Source: Siphonodentalium dalli | Lineage: Eukaryota > Mollusca > Scaphopoda > Gadilida > Siphonodentaliidae | Assembly: GCA_032622095.1 (NCBI GenBank) | Contig: CP136061.1 | Span: 171,437,107 to 171,501,106 of the forward strand | DNA length: 64,000 bases | Direction: 5' to 3' | In this document: positions 36,606-48,480 of the stretch, piece by piece | Layout: each line of letters begins with the position of its first letter | Numbering within the stretch: position 1 is the stretch's first letter | Translations under genes and position numbers: made by a program | The notes under the pieces: model-generated | What the model was told of the DNA's origin: nothing | Seen by the model: the letters and a program-made list of their open reading frames with translations, nothing else | Database searches by the model: none

Positions 36606-38225
36606 TTGGTATGTGAACGTATCTTGCCCCGGATACGAATTTTATCGGGTCCCCGAAGCATGGAAAACAAAGTCTTTAATCATTTAAATATAAACAACCT
36701 ATTATACAAATACCAATCCGGTCACAGTACTGAACAACAACTTATTGAAATATTTCACAATATACACCACGCTGTAGACACCGAACAAAGCACGTGTGCT
36801 GTTTTCTGCGACATCTCGAAAGCTTTTGACAAAGTATGGCACCAAGGTCTTTTACTTAAACTAAATCACTATGGAATAACAGATACCCTGCTAAAATGGT
36901 TCAGAAATTATCTCGAAGGGCGGCAGCAAAGGGTGCAAATAAATTCTAGCTTTTCAAAATATTCTCCAATAACGGCAGGGGTCCCCCAAGGGTCTGTGGT
37001 CGGCCCTTTGCTCTTTTTAATCTACATAAATGATATTGCAGACAATATTAAATCGCATGTTAGGTTATACGCGGACGACACATGCCTCATAAATTCCGAT
37101 ACGGACATACAAAACCTTGAACAAAGTGTAAATAAAGACATGGAAAACATAAAAAAGTGGGCCGATACATGGCTAGTGAAATTCAATAATTCTAAAACAA
37201 AATTACTATTTTTTACAAGTTCACAAAGCCCTGAGAGACCGAATATAATCTTTGATGGACTGCAACTCGAATATTCTAAACAACACACGCATCTAGGCAT
37301 GGGAATAGATGACGACTTAACATGGGACAGTTATATAGAAAATGTATGTACTAGAGCTTATGCTAAACTATCCCAATTACGAAGACTGAAGTATATTTTG
37401 AACCGAAAAACTCTTGAAATCCTCTATTTATCACACGTCCGTCCAATCATGGAATATGCGAGTAGTGTCTGGGCTGGAGCACCAGATAAGTTACTTAAAA
37501 AACTTGATGATGTAGAATACGAGGCTGCACGAATAATAAGTGGCTGCACGAGATCAGTATCACACAAACGTCTACTAACAGAAATGGGTTGGGAAACACT
37601 CTCCGATAGAAGGCAATTAAAGCGTTTTTCACTTTTTCATAACATTGTCAATCACAAAGTGCCCAAATATTTAGTCGACTTACTTCCCCAAAAAATTTCT
37701 GACATAAGTGATCATGATACGAGATTTGCGTCAAACTTTATCCATTTTAAACCCAATTCCAAACGAATGGAGTCTACATTCATGCCAACGTGTGTAAAAA
37801 ACTGGAATGCAACCAAAATTGAGACTCGAAATCTCCGCCACCTTTGTTATGTAAACAAAATTAAACCTATAACACCCAAACCACCAAAGTATTATTCTGT
37901 CGGAAAGCGGACTGATAACATATTTCACTGTAGATTACGATGTGAATGTAGCAACTTGCTATCCGATAAGGTTCTAAATCACATTGCAAATTCAAAAGAC
38001 TGCACCTGTGGAAACGGTGAAGAAAATGCCTTCCACTATTTCTTTGATTGCCACCTACATTCAATCCCAAGAATTCGTCTATTGAATAAATTACTTCCTT
38101 ACAACATTTATTCATTAAAGATTTTGCTTTTTGGAGATCCTGCACTTCCTTATTGTGATAACATGAAAATTTTCTTAGCTGTACAGTCATTCATACGCGA
38201 GACAAATCAGGATTTGTTTTACTAA
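36606..38225 (+). CDS. Non-LTR retrotransposon reverse transcriptase, 5'-truncated
   Basis: A 539-residue ORF without internal stops. Reverse transcriptase motifs appear in order: QSGHSTEQ (37-44), the catalytic block FCDISKAFD (67-75), GVPQGSVVGPLLF (125-137), YADD (155-158) and the LG-D-LTW block (230-240). The C-terminal region has Cys/His spacing (C466, C468, H477, C482) like the end of Jockey/CR1-type ORF2 proteins. A full ORF2 would carry an N-terminal apurinic endonuclease and RT fingers; these are missing. Roughly the first 15 codons come from the Helitron 122-bp repeat, so the N-terminus is an accidental fusion. The element would copy RNA to DNA at a nicked target, but this copy lacks the endonuclease and is probably inactive. 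The exact clade is uncertain. Confidence 0.95.
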   Translation: MVCERILPRIRILSGPRSMENKVFNHLNINNLLYKYQSGHSTEQQLIEIFHNIHHAVDTEQSTCAVFCDISKAFDKVWHQGLLLKLNHYGITDTLLKWFRNYLEGRQQRVQINSSFSKYSPITAGVPQGSVVGPLLFLIYINDIADNIKSHVRLYADDTCLINSDTDIQNLEQSVNKDMENIKKWADTWLVKFNNSKTKLLFFTSSQSPERPNIIFDGLQLEYSKQHTHLGMGIDDDLTWDSYIENVCTRAYAKLSQLRRLKYILNRKTLEILYLSHVRPIMEYASSVWAGAPDKLLKKLDDVEYEAARIISGCTRSVSHKRLLTEMGWETLSDRRQLKRFSLFHNIVNHKVPKYLVDLLPQKISDISDHDTRFASNFIHFKPNSKRMESTFMPTCVKNWNATKIETRNLRHLCYVNKIKPITPKPPKYYSVGKRTDNIFHCRLRCECSNLLSDKVLNHIANSKDCTCGNGEENAFHYFFDCHLHSIPRIRLLNKLLPYNIYSLKILLFGDPALPYCDNMKIFLAVQSFIRETNQDLFY

Positions 38226-38556
38226 CTCTGCTAAATAATGATACGTACAAGCCAGCAAGCGAATCAAAGAAACAAAGAAATCCGACTTTAAATCAAACAC
38301 TTATACAAACTTATGACAAACTCGGGGGTGTGGGTGACCGGTGATATGTATATATGTTCAACTTGTTTTTGCTAGTCATGTTGCTTTGCCATTACTAATT
38401 ATTTTATTTTTCAGTGTAATAACATATGGGAGAGGGGGTACCCATAAGTGAGTCAGCACTTGTCCTCCAATCCCATTGTCTGTATATACAATGTTTGTGT
38501 CATATATAATATAATATGTTACATAAATTAGACAAATAAATATGTTTAAACTAAAC
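36652..38556 (+). mobile_element. 5'-truncated LINE insertion with 9-bp target duplication
   Basis: Flanked by TATCGGGTC at 36643-36651 and 38557-38565. Continuous host 122-bp repeats read attttatcgggtcgccgag, so the empty site is clear. The RT ORF is followed by a ~330-bp 3' UTR (38226-38556) with AATAAA-like aataaatatg near the end and no long poly-A. An intact frame and a clean duplication point to a young insertion. Confidence 0.92.
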
Positions 38557-38984
38557 TATCGGGTCGCCGAGCCCGTGCGACGCCAGCTTCGCGCATGCGC
38601 AGACGAGATATCGGAAACGGGTGGAGCTATCGACTTGAAATTTGGTATGTGAATGTATCTTGCCCCGGATACGAATTTTATCGGATCGCCGAGCCCGTGC
38701 GACGCCAGCTTCGCGCATGCGCAGACGAGATCTCGGAAACGGGTGGAGCTATCGACTTGAAATTTGGTATGTGAATGTATCTTGCCCCGGATACGAATTT
38801 TATCGGGTCGCCGAGCCCGTGCGATGCCAGCTTCGCGCATGCGCAGACCAGATCTCGAAAACGGGTGGAGCTATCGACTTGAAATTTGGTTTTTGAATAG
38901 CCCGGACAACGTCGGGCTGGGTAGAGCTATCGACTTGAAATTTGGTTCTTGAATAGCCCGGACAACGTCGGGCTCATCGGCTAG

Positions 38985-39856
38985 TCTATACTATATATTT
39001 TGAGACTTCGTATATATGTGTGTGTGTGTGTGTGTGTGTACTTCATAGAATCCAAAACGCGTGTACAGATTGAGATCAAATTTCGTATGTAAGTGTAAAA
39101 TCCCACCGACACCGCCGTAGTCGTGTTTTCGAGAAGCTCTGAGCACCCTTTATCCACTCCCAAATCACCGCAAAGGCACGGCGGGGGTTAAGGCAATAAC
39201 GCTCTTTATCTATACCTTATACGGAGGTTTTAACAATTAACGCTCTTTATTGCAATGGACGTGGCTAAACGATACCCCATGCGTCCGATGCGGATTCCAA
39301 TGGACGTGGCTAAACGACTGACCCCATGCGTCCGAAATACGGATGCGGACGAAATGCAACTAAAAAGGCAGAATTGATCTAAGAGCTCGAAATATTATGC
39401 AGAGGGATTTCACGACGGGATTAATTGACTGTCCGCTCAGAAGTTTAGGACGGGGAGGACGGGTACCATGAATTAACTCATTGAAAAACAAAGAATGCGT
39501 TATCTCGCAAACGGGTGGAGCTATCGACTTGAAATTTGCTATGTGAATGTATCTTGCCCGGATACAAATTTTATCGGGTGGCCGAGTCCGTGCGACGCCA
39601 GCTTCGCGCATGCGCAGACGAGATCTCGGAAACCGGTGGAGCTATCGACTTGAAATTTGGTATGTGAATGTATCTTGCCCCGGGTACGAATTTTATCGGG
39701 TCGCCGACCCCGTGCGACGCAAGCTTCGCGCATGCGCAGACCAGATCTCGGAAACGGGTGGAGCTATCGACTTGAAATTTGTTAAATTAAAAAAATGTCA
39801 TGTTTCTGAAACAAAGCCATGAGACGAATGCCGCCAGTGGCGGGCTAACCTGCTAG
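38985..39856 (+). mobile_element. Helitron-like element E5
   Basis: It starts TCTATACTATATATTTTG and ends with the third hairpin type, CCGCCAGTGGCGGG, then CTAACCTG and CTAG (39853-39856). It contains a (TG)n tract, a gaaatttg/cacggcggggg segment typical of the 11-mer-bearing family, an 11-mer pair (39199 and 39240, 41 bp apart), a duplicated aatggacgtggctaaacga stretch, and three or so 122-bp repeats. Confidence 0.84.
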
Positions 39857-40589
39857 TCTATTATATATTTTGAAAGATCTGTGTGTGTGTGTGTGTCTGT
39901 AATCGATGGACTCGAAAACGGCCCAGCCGATTTCGATGAAACTTGGTATGTGGGGATGTTTTCGGCCGGGGAGTGACATAGGCCTATTAATTTGCCCGTG
40001 CGACGTGACCTTGACCTTGAAATCGGGTAATTTCAAGGTCAAACGCCCGAATATCACGGGATTTCGATGAAACTTGGAATGTGGGGGTACCTTCGGCTCG
40101 GGAGTGGCATAAACCTATTAATTTGCCCGTGCGACGCGACCTTGACCTTGAAATCGGTTCATTTCAAGGCCAAACGCCCGAATATCACGGGATTTCGATG
40201 AAACTTGGTATGTGGGGGTATTTTCGTATGGGGAGTCTCATAAGCATATTCATTTGCCCGTGCGACGTGACCTCGACCTTGAAATCGGGTCAATTCAAGG
40301 TCAAATCGCCAATTTTGATGGGATTTCGACGAAATTTTATACATAGGGTTACTTTTGTCCACGAGTGTTTTGGACGAGTTAAATCGTGACCCCGACCTGA
40401 CATTGACCTTCAAAATGATCAATTCAAGGTCAAATCGGGTAAAGCCGGATGGATTTCGACGGGCACGTTTGTCGGGTACTTTTGTCCGGGCAGTGTTTTG
40501 GACTGGTCAAATCGTGACCCCACTTGACCTTGACCTTCAAAATGGACAATTCAAGGTCAAATCCCGGACGTAGTTGGGTCACCTTCTAG
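39857..40589 (+). mobile_element. Helitron-like element E6
   Basis: 733 bp, TCTATTATATATTTTG to a CCCGGACGTAGTTGGG hairpin and CTAG, followed by T and (TA)n. It carries about four 131-bp repeats full of TGACCT/AGGTCA. It closes the plus-oriented train. Confidence 0.87.
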
Positions 40590-42414
40590 TATATATATAT
40601 AGAGGTAGAACATATACCGGTGCTGTGCTGAGTTAAAACGTTGCATGCCTCAATGAAGCGATGGACATTTAAGCAATCCGCATTAGGGCGACATATACGC
40701 ATTTTATATGTGTCTCCCTAATATTAGGTTACTACATGCAGCAAAGAACGATCCGATTTAACAATATTTCTCGAATGGGAGGATGATTCTTGAATTTGTA
40801 TATACCCTATACATATATCGTTAATATGGAGAGCTGAAAAATGTTCAAAATTTATTAAAACAATATACGTATTTGCTTTTGACATTTCTTAGGGCGACAC
40901 ATACACTATTGTATGTATGTCCCCCTATTGCTATGGTATTCTAATGTCACGCTAAAGTCAACACAGTGTAAACTCAGTGACAGGAACGCGAACATGTGTC
41001 ATATTAATTAATTTCATAAATTTTAGCAGGATATTCACATTGGAAGTATCAAAATGAAGGGCACACTGCTTTTATGCGGATCTCCATTTATTGTCATAAC
41101 TTCCATGTGACAATTCCTGGTAGTCTTTGAATGGTCACACCAACAGCATCAACACGAAGAACGACAATCTAGACAGATCGATGGTTTTTTGTATTCAAAG
41201 TGTTCACAATTGTAGATAGTCTTTACATTCGTGGTATATACAAGGCACAAAGCACCATTTAAAGGCACGGGTGGCATTCGATGCAGAAATATTCATATTT
41301 GTTCAGATCGCCAACAACAGAAGGAAAATAAAAAACTATACAGTTCTGTTCATATGCCAAACATAATTAGGGCGTAAATGGTATGTTGTTGTCAAGACGT
41401 ACAATGGTGTACGTATATAATAGCCTGATCGTGTTACAAATGCCGTGCTTCTGTTTACATAACACAGCACAATTCTATTGGTTAATCACACACAAATGAT
41501 ATAAACGCAATTTATTATCTCCATATCAGAAAAACAGTAACAAATAACGCTCTTTATGTTTACCATATCGGGTCTAAACAAAAGCCAAGAAACGTGTCTT
41601 TTTTGCTTTTGTTTACATAACAAGGGAAAAAATTGCCAATCACATACTGTTTATGCCATATTTCAGATTGGTATAAGAACAAAGTCTGTCTATATTTTAC
41701 TATTCTTTATGTTTATAACGGTTTCTGATGGAGGTGAATATTTTAACAAAATACCCTCCGCCAATGCCGCCCGTATCTTTAATGACTGACCACAGATTAA
41801 ATTCCATAATAAAATTAAAGATTTCTTAGATCAAGACTTCAGTGTCTCCAGTAAGTGGAAGAAATAGCTGCAAGTGCACTAAGGTGGGTATCATGTGTAT
41901 CAATTCAACCGATTGTTTTGAAACAGCAACACTCTATCCATATCTTCGTCTGCGTTTGGATCGAAATAGTATGAACACTCTCAAACGTAAAGAGCAACTA
42001 ACTTTCATGGACAAGAATCTTAGTCTTTAAAATGTCTCATCATTTACATAAAACCGTTTTGCGACTGACCTGTACACAAGTCCGCATACTGGAACACGAC
42101 GGAGCTTTCGGAAATGTATTTGCGTTTTGTCATATATTTTATACATGCGGCGATATAATGCGATAAATAAACAGGAAACACTGACTAATCCACGCGTGCT
42201 ATATCGAAGTGGTGGATATGTAATTTACACCATTAGGGCGACATATATGTTTAGCCAAAATGCCAGGTAACTGTAATACTTTATTTCTTCATGAGTGGCA
42301 CCGGCGATTTTTGTAATGATAATGTCAGCTCGAGCTTTAAGGATGGTTCAACCTAACGTTGGCAAGATATATACCACTATACTGTTCTAAACTGATACAT
42401 TAAATAGATACTAG
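40590..42414 (+). repeat. Satellite unit U13, left part (no module B)
   Basis: The satellite resumes after E6 in (TA)n. Module A has lost a few bases upstream (gcagccgactac is missing). The empty module B site is at 42337-42340. It is interrupted in actag by the 2.76-kb transposon. Confidence 0.93.
41263..41778 (+). mobile_element. TTAA MITE-like module A in U13
   Basis: 516 bp between TTAA 41259-41262 and 41779-41782. Confidence 0.83.
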
Positions 42415-45176
42415 CAGTCAGATGCTCGTAGCCCGTTTATATATAACCATGGGTATATGCGAAAAATACACAACGAAAACACACTCCACAGTTTGGATCG
42501 ATAAGTCTTGCCCTGTGTATTTTGATGTTGAATTTTTTGACAATCGGTCTTCCGTATCATTTCTACAACACAATTATCGTCTTACTTGCAGCACGACTTT
42601 ATCGCGTGATCGTCACGGAAGCGTTTTATTTCAGAGTATGGTTAATACATTGCCGCCGGTGAAGTGTATTATCGGATAAGAAACAAATAAGCCTATGCCG
42701 AGGGCAGAAACTAAAGTTGCGAGAGGCACCCCTGGTTGAGTGTGGGATATTTGGCACTCGAGACTTGGTTAGAGGGTTTTCGTTGGGGTGGTCTCCACCT
42801 TGGAATTTCCAACTGCACCCCCACCCCATTGAACCACACCAAACTCATAAGTTTGCGTAAATCAATTTGCACCCCCCCCCCTTTGATTTTTCCCAAATGT
42901 TCCCTCACAGACTACCAGATGGTAGACTATTCCAAATGAACCAGTAATATTGTGGCCACTTGTCGTGCGGGGGGGGGGGGCGGGGGTGAAAAAGATGGTT
43001 CGGCCCAGTATGAGATTAAAACATCTTAACATCTAGTGGTATACACCACACAAATTTACACCCCAATCTATTTTTTCTTAAATTAATTAGCGAGTAACTA
43101 GGAAGGACACATAACACACGGGTCGGCCGATGGTTAGGCCCGATGTGAGAACATTTTTGAAATATGAACATGAACATTTGACAATCCTATATCATAGACC
43201 GGCCTCAAGTTTTCCAATTCTGGGAAATTATTAACCTGACACTCACCCATAGGTTTCAAAATTGACAACAGATGGCCATTTGATTATTTTGTCTAAAAAC
43301 AACGAATTCGTCACTAAGAAAGTGTTGGAAAATCAAACTACGAGAACAATTTCAACCTAATTTTGGTGTGAATTTTCCAATTAATTTTGCTCGGGGTATT
43401 AGGTATGACTACAATTGGGAGTAAGACCCCTGCATAACCACCCCTGTCGACAAGTCCCTACTTGACACCCCATTCGAAATAATCGATACTAAGTTATGTT
43501 GGGTGGTACCGGGGGGAGTCAGGGGCTACATCCCAGCCCTGTCGGGGAGTCATAGCCATTCCCCGTCGGTGAGTTATGTAATTGTCAACCCGGCAGCTAA
43601 AGCCCGCCCCCCCCCCTGTCGGTGATATCCTGGTGCCACCCCTGTTTGAAATCATATAAAACTACTTTTAAAGAAGAAGACCACATATTGAACAGAAATC
43701 AGGGGGAAATGAGCTCTCGTAACCACAAAAGTGCACTAAAGACATCCCAATAAATCCAAATTAGATGCAACCGCATATTGTATATATATGGTATCGTTCT
43801 GTTTGCCTCTCTATATCCAGGGACGTGGTTATATGGTTTCCGTTAGGGGTGTCCACCATGGGAAATTCCAACTGAACCCCCTTGAATCAGAATCACCCCA
43901 AACACAAATTCCATTTGCACCATCCCCCTTACATCAGTGCTCACGCCTAATATCCTATATATATATATTTTTTTTTAAACCTATATTCCAGGTTTGAAAA
44001 TTCAGATAGTTTAACCTGAACCATTGCATAAATCATAACATCTAATGGTCTAACTCCAGATAAATTCCCACGGCTACGGGCAAGAGGCGGGGACACACCA
44101 GGTTGACCATGGTTCTTCGGCCCGGTGTGAGAAAATTTTTAAAACTATAAACGAAAATATTAAATCCTAGCATGCATCTAGACTGGCCTCAATTGAATCT
44201 TTCCTGGTGTTGGAAATTTCCAACCTCATACTCCCCCTCAGGTTGGAAAACTCTCCAACTGATGACTATTTCAGCCCACAAGTTTGACCAAATGAAGTAA
44301 AATATTGTTTTGCAGTTTTGTATTGGCCACGGGGGAATGGACAATGACAACGATAGTCGGCAATTTTTTTTTAATCTGAACAAGAAAATCTCAAAATCCT
44401 AGCATCTAGACTAGCCTCAAACCTTCCTAGAGTTGGACATTTCAAACCTGACACCCCCACTTAGGTTGGAAAATTTCAACTGATGACAATTCCAATGACA
44501 ATATTTACCAAATGCATGACAGTATTGTTTTCTTAAATTAACTAGCAGTTTTTTGACTGGCCACGGGGGAGGGACCAGGACACAAACTGTCCAAGTGTTG
44601 GAAATTTCCAACCTGTCACCCTCCTAAGGTTGGAAATTTCCGACTGATGACCATATGCAAATAAATTGTTTGAAAATCAAACTACAAGAACATTTTCAAC
44701 TTAATGTTGGTGTGAAATTTCCAACTAATGTTTTGGCAGGTATGAAATTTCCAACTGTTGAACATTTTGACCAAAGTTTGGGGGTGAGACATCCCAACCC
44801 CCACCCCTGTCGCCACGTCTCTGTCTATATCATATAAATACTTTTTCTAAAAACCTTAAACCAACTCGACGTGCGATTTCCCTGCGCTGCTGTTGCGCAA
44901 ATTCGAGTATAAAAAGTGCGTCTATTTCAGACAAAGTTCAAACAGTAAATGTGACCAGACAAGAAATAGAAACCGCTAATCTCATATTACCAATCTGACA
45001 ACACCAGTCGAACATGATTACCTTTCAAAGCAATAACACCGGGCACCATGTTACGGACAACCACAGGCACGCACACCATGGATAAATACACGGTGAAAAG
45101 AACGGCGTTTTTTTTGTACGGTTATATCTGACATATACCCATGGTTATATATAAACGGGCTACGAGCATCTGACTG
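42415..45176. mobile_element. Non-autonomous DNA transposon, 45-bp perfect TIRs
   Basis: The left TIR (42415-42459) begins CAGTCAGATGCTCGTAG, and its exact inverse is at 45132-45176. TAG at 42412-42414 and 45177-45179 is a 3-bp target duplication; uninterrupted units read actagaact. A 3-bp duplication fits CACTA-like or Harbinger-like groups, but the CAGTC end is not diagnostic. No transposase. The interior has two diverged ~1-kb repeats (about 42.73-43.26 and 43.80-44.23 kb) and many ttggaaatttccaac motifs. Confidence 0.94.
42730..44850. repeat. Diverged internal repeats of the TIR element
   Basis: The block ggaatttccaactgcacccc / aaactcataag / ccccc recurs at about 42.81 and 43.86 kb, and the block aacatcta-tggt / ggcccg-tgtgag / gactggcctcaa recurs at about 43.02 and 44.04 kb. 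ttggaaatttccaacctga, itself a palindrome core, repeats at about 44.2, 44.45 and 44.6 kb. Confidence 0.75.
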
Positions 45177-45332
45177 TAGAACTTTCATGTACACTGAACC
45201 TCCATTAGGACGACATATATACTATAGTACTTATATGTCTCCCTAATGTCAGATTAGCACATACAAACGCAGGCGATTCTACTGAACATGATAGCTTGTC
45301 TCATTTTCACTTACTATTCGTGTATATATATG
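45177..45332 (+). repeat. Satellite unit U13, right part
   Basis: It resumes with TAGaact, includes hairpin P3 and ends in a short TA tract. Confidence 0.92.
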
Positions 45333-46432
45333 GGTAGAACATATACCGGTGCTGTGCTGAGTTAAAACGTTGCGTGCCACAATGAAGCTATGGACATTTA
45401 AGTAATCCGCATTAGGGCGACATATACGCATTTTATATGTGTCTCCCTAATATTAGGTTACTACATGCAGCAAAGAACGAATCCGATTTAACAATATTTC
45501 TCGAATGGGAGGACGATTCTTGTATGTGTATATAGCCTATACATATATCGTTAATATGGAGAGCTGAAAATGTTCATAATTTATTGAAACAATATACGTA
45601 TTTGCTTTTGACATTAGTAAGGGCGACACATACACTATTGTATATATGTCCCCCTATTGCTATGGTATTCTAATGTCACGCTAAAGTCAACACAGTGCAA
45701 ACTCAGTGACAGGAACGCGAACATGTGTCATATTAATTAATTTCATAAATATTAGCAGGTTATTCGCATTCGACGTATCAAAATGAAGGGCACACTGCTT
45801 TTATGCGGATCTTCATTGATTGTCATAAATTCCATGTGACAATTCCTGGTAGTCTGTTTGTGAATGGTCACACCAACTGCATCAACACGAAGAACGACAA
45901 TCGAGCCGGATATCGAAGTTGTTTTTATTCAAAGTATTCACAAGGCAGCCGACTACAATTGTAGATAGTCCTTACATTCGTGGTATATACAAGACACAAA
46001 GCACTATTTAAAGGCACGGTTGGCGTTCGATGCAAAAATATTCATATTTGTTCAGATCGCCACCAACAGAAGGAAAATAAAAAACTATACAGTTCTGTTG
46101 ATATGCCAAACATATATACCCAGGGCGTAAATAGTATGTTGTCGTCAAGACGTACAATGGTGTACGTATACAATAGCCTGATCGTGTTACAAACGCCGTG
46201 CTTCTGTTTACATAACATAGTACAATTATATTGGTTAATCACACACATATGATATAAACGCTCTTTATTATTTCCATATCAGAAAAACACTAACAAATAA
46301 CGCTCTTTATGTTTACCGTATCGGGTCTAAACAAAAACCAAGAAACGTGACTTTTTTGCTTTTGTTTACATAACAAGGGAAAAAAATGCCAATCACATAC
46401 TGTTTATGCCAGATTTCAGATTGGTATAAGAA
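45333..46432 (+). repeat. Satellite unit U14 (truncated in module A)
   Basis: A diverged unit with P1, P2 and the left half of module A (from 46012, after TTAA 46008-46011). It stops at ggtataagaac and is joined to tgagttaaaacg of the next unit; the shared bases gaac suggest end-joining. Confidence 0.92.
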
Positions 46433-47372
46433 CTGAGTTAAAACGTTGCATGCCACAATGAAGCGATTGACATTTAAGCAGTCCGCATTAGGGCGACATA
46501 TACGCATTTTATATGTGTCTCCCTAATATTAGGTTACTACATGCAGCAAAGAACGAATCCGATTTAACAATATTTCTCGAATGGGAGGATGATTCTTGTA
46601 TGTGTATATAACCTATACATATATCGTTAATATGGAGATCTGAACATGTTCATAATTTATTGAAACAATATACGTATTTGCTTTTGACATTAGTTAGGGC
46701 GACACGTACACTTATTGTATATATGTCCCCCTATTGCTATGGTATGCTAATGTCACGCTGAAGTCAATGCAATGTAAACTCAGTGACAGGAACGCGAACA
46801 TGTGCCATATTAATTAACTTCATAAATATTACCAGGATATTCACATTCGAATTATCAAAGTGAAGGGCACACTGATTTTATGTGGATCTTCATTGATTGT
46901 CATAAATTCCATGTGACAATTCCTGGTAGTCTGTTTTTGAATGGTCACACCAACTGCATCAACACGAAGAACGACAATCGAGACAGATCGAGTTTTTTTT
47001 TATTCAAAGTGTTCACAAGGCAGCCGACTACAATTGTAGATAGTCCTTACATTCGTGGTATATACAAGGCACAAAGCACTATTTAAAGGCACGGGTGGCA
47101 TTCGATGCAAAAATATTCATATTTGTTGAAATCGTCATCAACAGAACGAAAATTTAAATATATACAATGTTGTTCATATGCCAAACTTAATCAGGGCGTA
47201 AATAGTATATTGTCATCAAGACGTACGATGGTGAACATAAACAAGAGTCTGCTCGTGTTACAAACGCTTTGGTTCTGTTTACAATATACAGCGCAATTAT
47301 ACTGGTTAATCACATTGAAACGATATAAACGCTCTTTATTATCTCCATATCATGACAACGGTAACAAATAAC
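46433..47372 (+). repeat. Satellite unit U15 (diverged, truncated)
   Basis: It starts ~20 bp into the unit and ends within module A (left end at 47087 after TTAA 47083-47086) at caaataacgctc. It is the most diverged copy, as expected at an array edge where homogenisation is weaker. Confidence 0.92.
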
Positions 47373-47420
47373 GCTCAGATCGAGCGAATGTGCTCACTTA
47401 GTACTTGCGAGGGTAAAAAA

Positions 47421-47454
<34 letters not shown>

Positions 47455-47478
47455 TATACGGAAGTCTCAAATGATATA
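47373..47478 (-). mobile_element. Helitron-like 5' end remnant with poly-A and (TA)n
   Basis: Contains a run of 24 A (47415-47438), (TA)n and acggaagtctcaaatgatatag, the minus-strand 5' end signature of the following family. The rest of the element is missing. Confidence 0.6.
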
Positions 47479-47640
47479 GTAGATTGGCAGATTCCAGTAG
47501 CTTTATAACGGTATATCTGGGGAGAAATCTGATGCTATATTCGTGATTATCTGGGATGATTTCGGTATATACTGTAAAAACAATGCGCGCCATCCGTGCT
47601 CGCAGGGTTGGTCAGAAATAAATGTTTTTAAAATTTAATA

Positions 47641-48480
47641 AAGGACACCCACATATATATCATTTGTGGGTACCCGTTTCAAGGTGAAGATCACCTAGGG
47701 CGGAAAAACTGACCCGACCCGCGTTCCTACGAAGCCATAAGTACGTAAGAATCACACAGCACGCTCATGTCTGTATAATGACGCACATGCCCAGACCCAG
47801 ACGTAAGAATCACATTTACGCACATACGCTCTTTATCAACTACACTGCGGATAGGAACGCTCTTTAACTATCAACGCGATTAACCCCGAAGAGCAAGTTT
47901 GAGCTCAATCGGTTCCAGTCTATAAAGGACACCCACATATATCATTTGTGGGTACCCATTTCAAGGTGAAGATCACCTAGGGCGGAAAAACTGACCCGAT
48001 CCGCGTTCCTACGAAGCCATAAGTACGTAAGAATCACACAGCACGCTCATATCTGTATAGTGACGCACAAGCCCAGACCCAGACGTAAGAATCACATTTA
48101 CGCACATACGCTCTTTATCAACTACACTGCGGATAGGAACGCTCTTTAACTATCAACGCGATTAACACCGAAGAGCAAGTTTGAGCTCAATCGGTTCCAG
48201 TCTATAAAGGACACCCACATATATATCATTTGTGGGTACCCGTTTCAAGGTGAAGATCACCTAGGGCGGAAAAACTGACCCGATCCGCGTTCCTACGAAG
48301 CCATAAGTACGTAAGAATCACACAGCACGCTCATGTCTGTATAATGACGCACATGCCCAGACCCAGACGTAAGAATCACATTTACGCACCAACGCTCTTT
48401 ATCAACGACACTGCGGATAGGAACGCTCTTTAACTATCAACGCGATTAACCCCCGCCGTGCCTTTGCGGTGATTTGGGAG
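47641..48480. repeat. 283-bp tandem repeat, three copies
   Basis: aaggacacccacatat starts at 47641, 47925 and 48207 (periods 284 and 282). Each copy has gtgggtaccc, a palindromic gtgaagatcac and an 11-mer pair 31 bp apart (first pair at 47826 and 47857). A fourth copy lies at about 53.87-54.12 kb. Confidence 0.93.
47826..47867 (+). promoter_or_regulatory. Paired ACGCTCTTTA motif, 31-bp spacing (example)
   Basis: ACGCTCTTTAT at 47826 and ACGCTCTTTAA at 47857, about three helical turns apart. Similar pairs are at 52454/52484, 57046/57077 and 62118/62148. Confidence 0.5.

Larger units (their letters stand above)
36391..38984 (+). mobile_element. Helitron-like element E4 interrupted by a LINE
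   Basis: It starts TCTCATATATATTTTG and ends with a different hairpin, GCCCGGACAACGTCGGGC, then TCATCGG and CTAG (38981-38984). The body is 122-bp repeats. A LINE splits one of these repeats (36652-38556). Near the 3' end the terminal hairpin segment is duplicated (38899-38978). Confidence 0.86.

Noticed and set aside
42422-42679. 85-codon frame at the left end of the 2.76-kb transposon as a transposase
   Set aside because: It starts inside the TIR, is short and has no catalytic motif.
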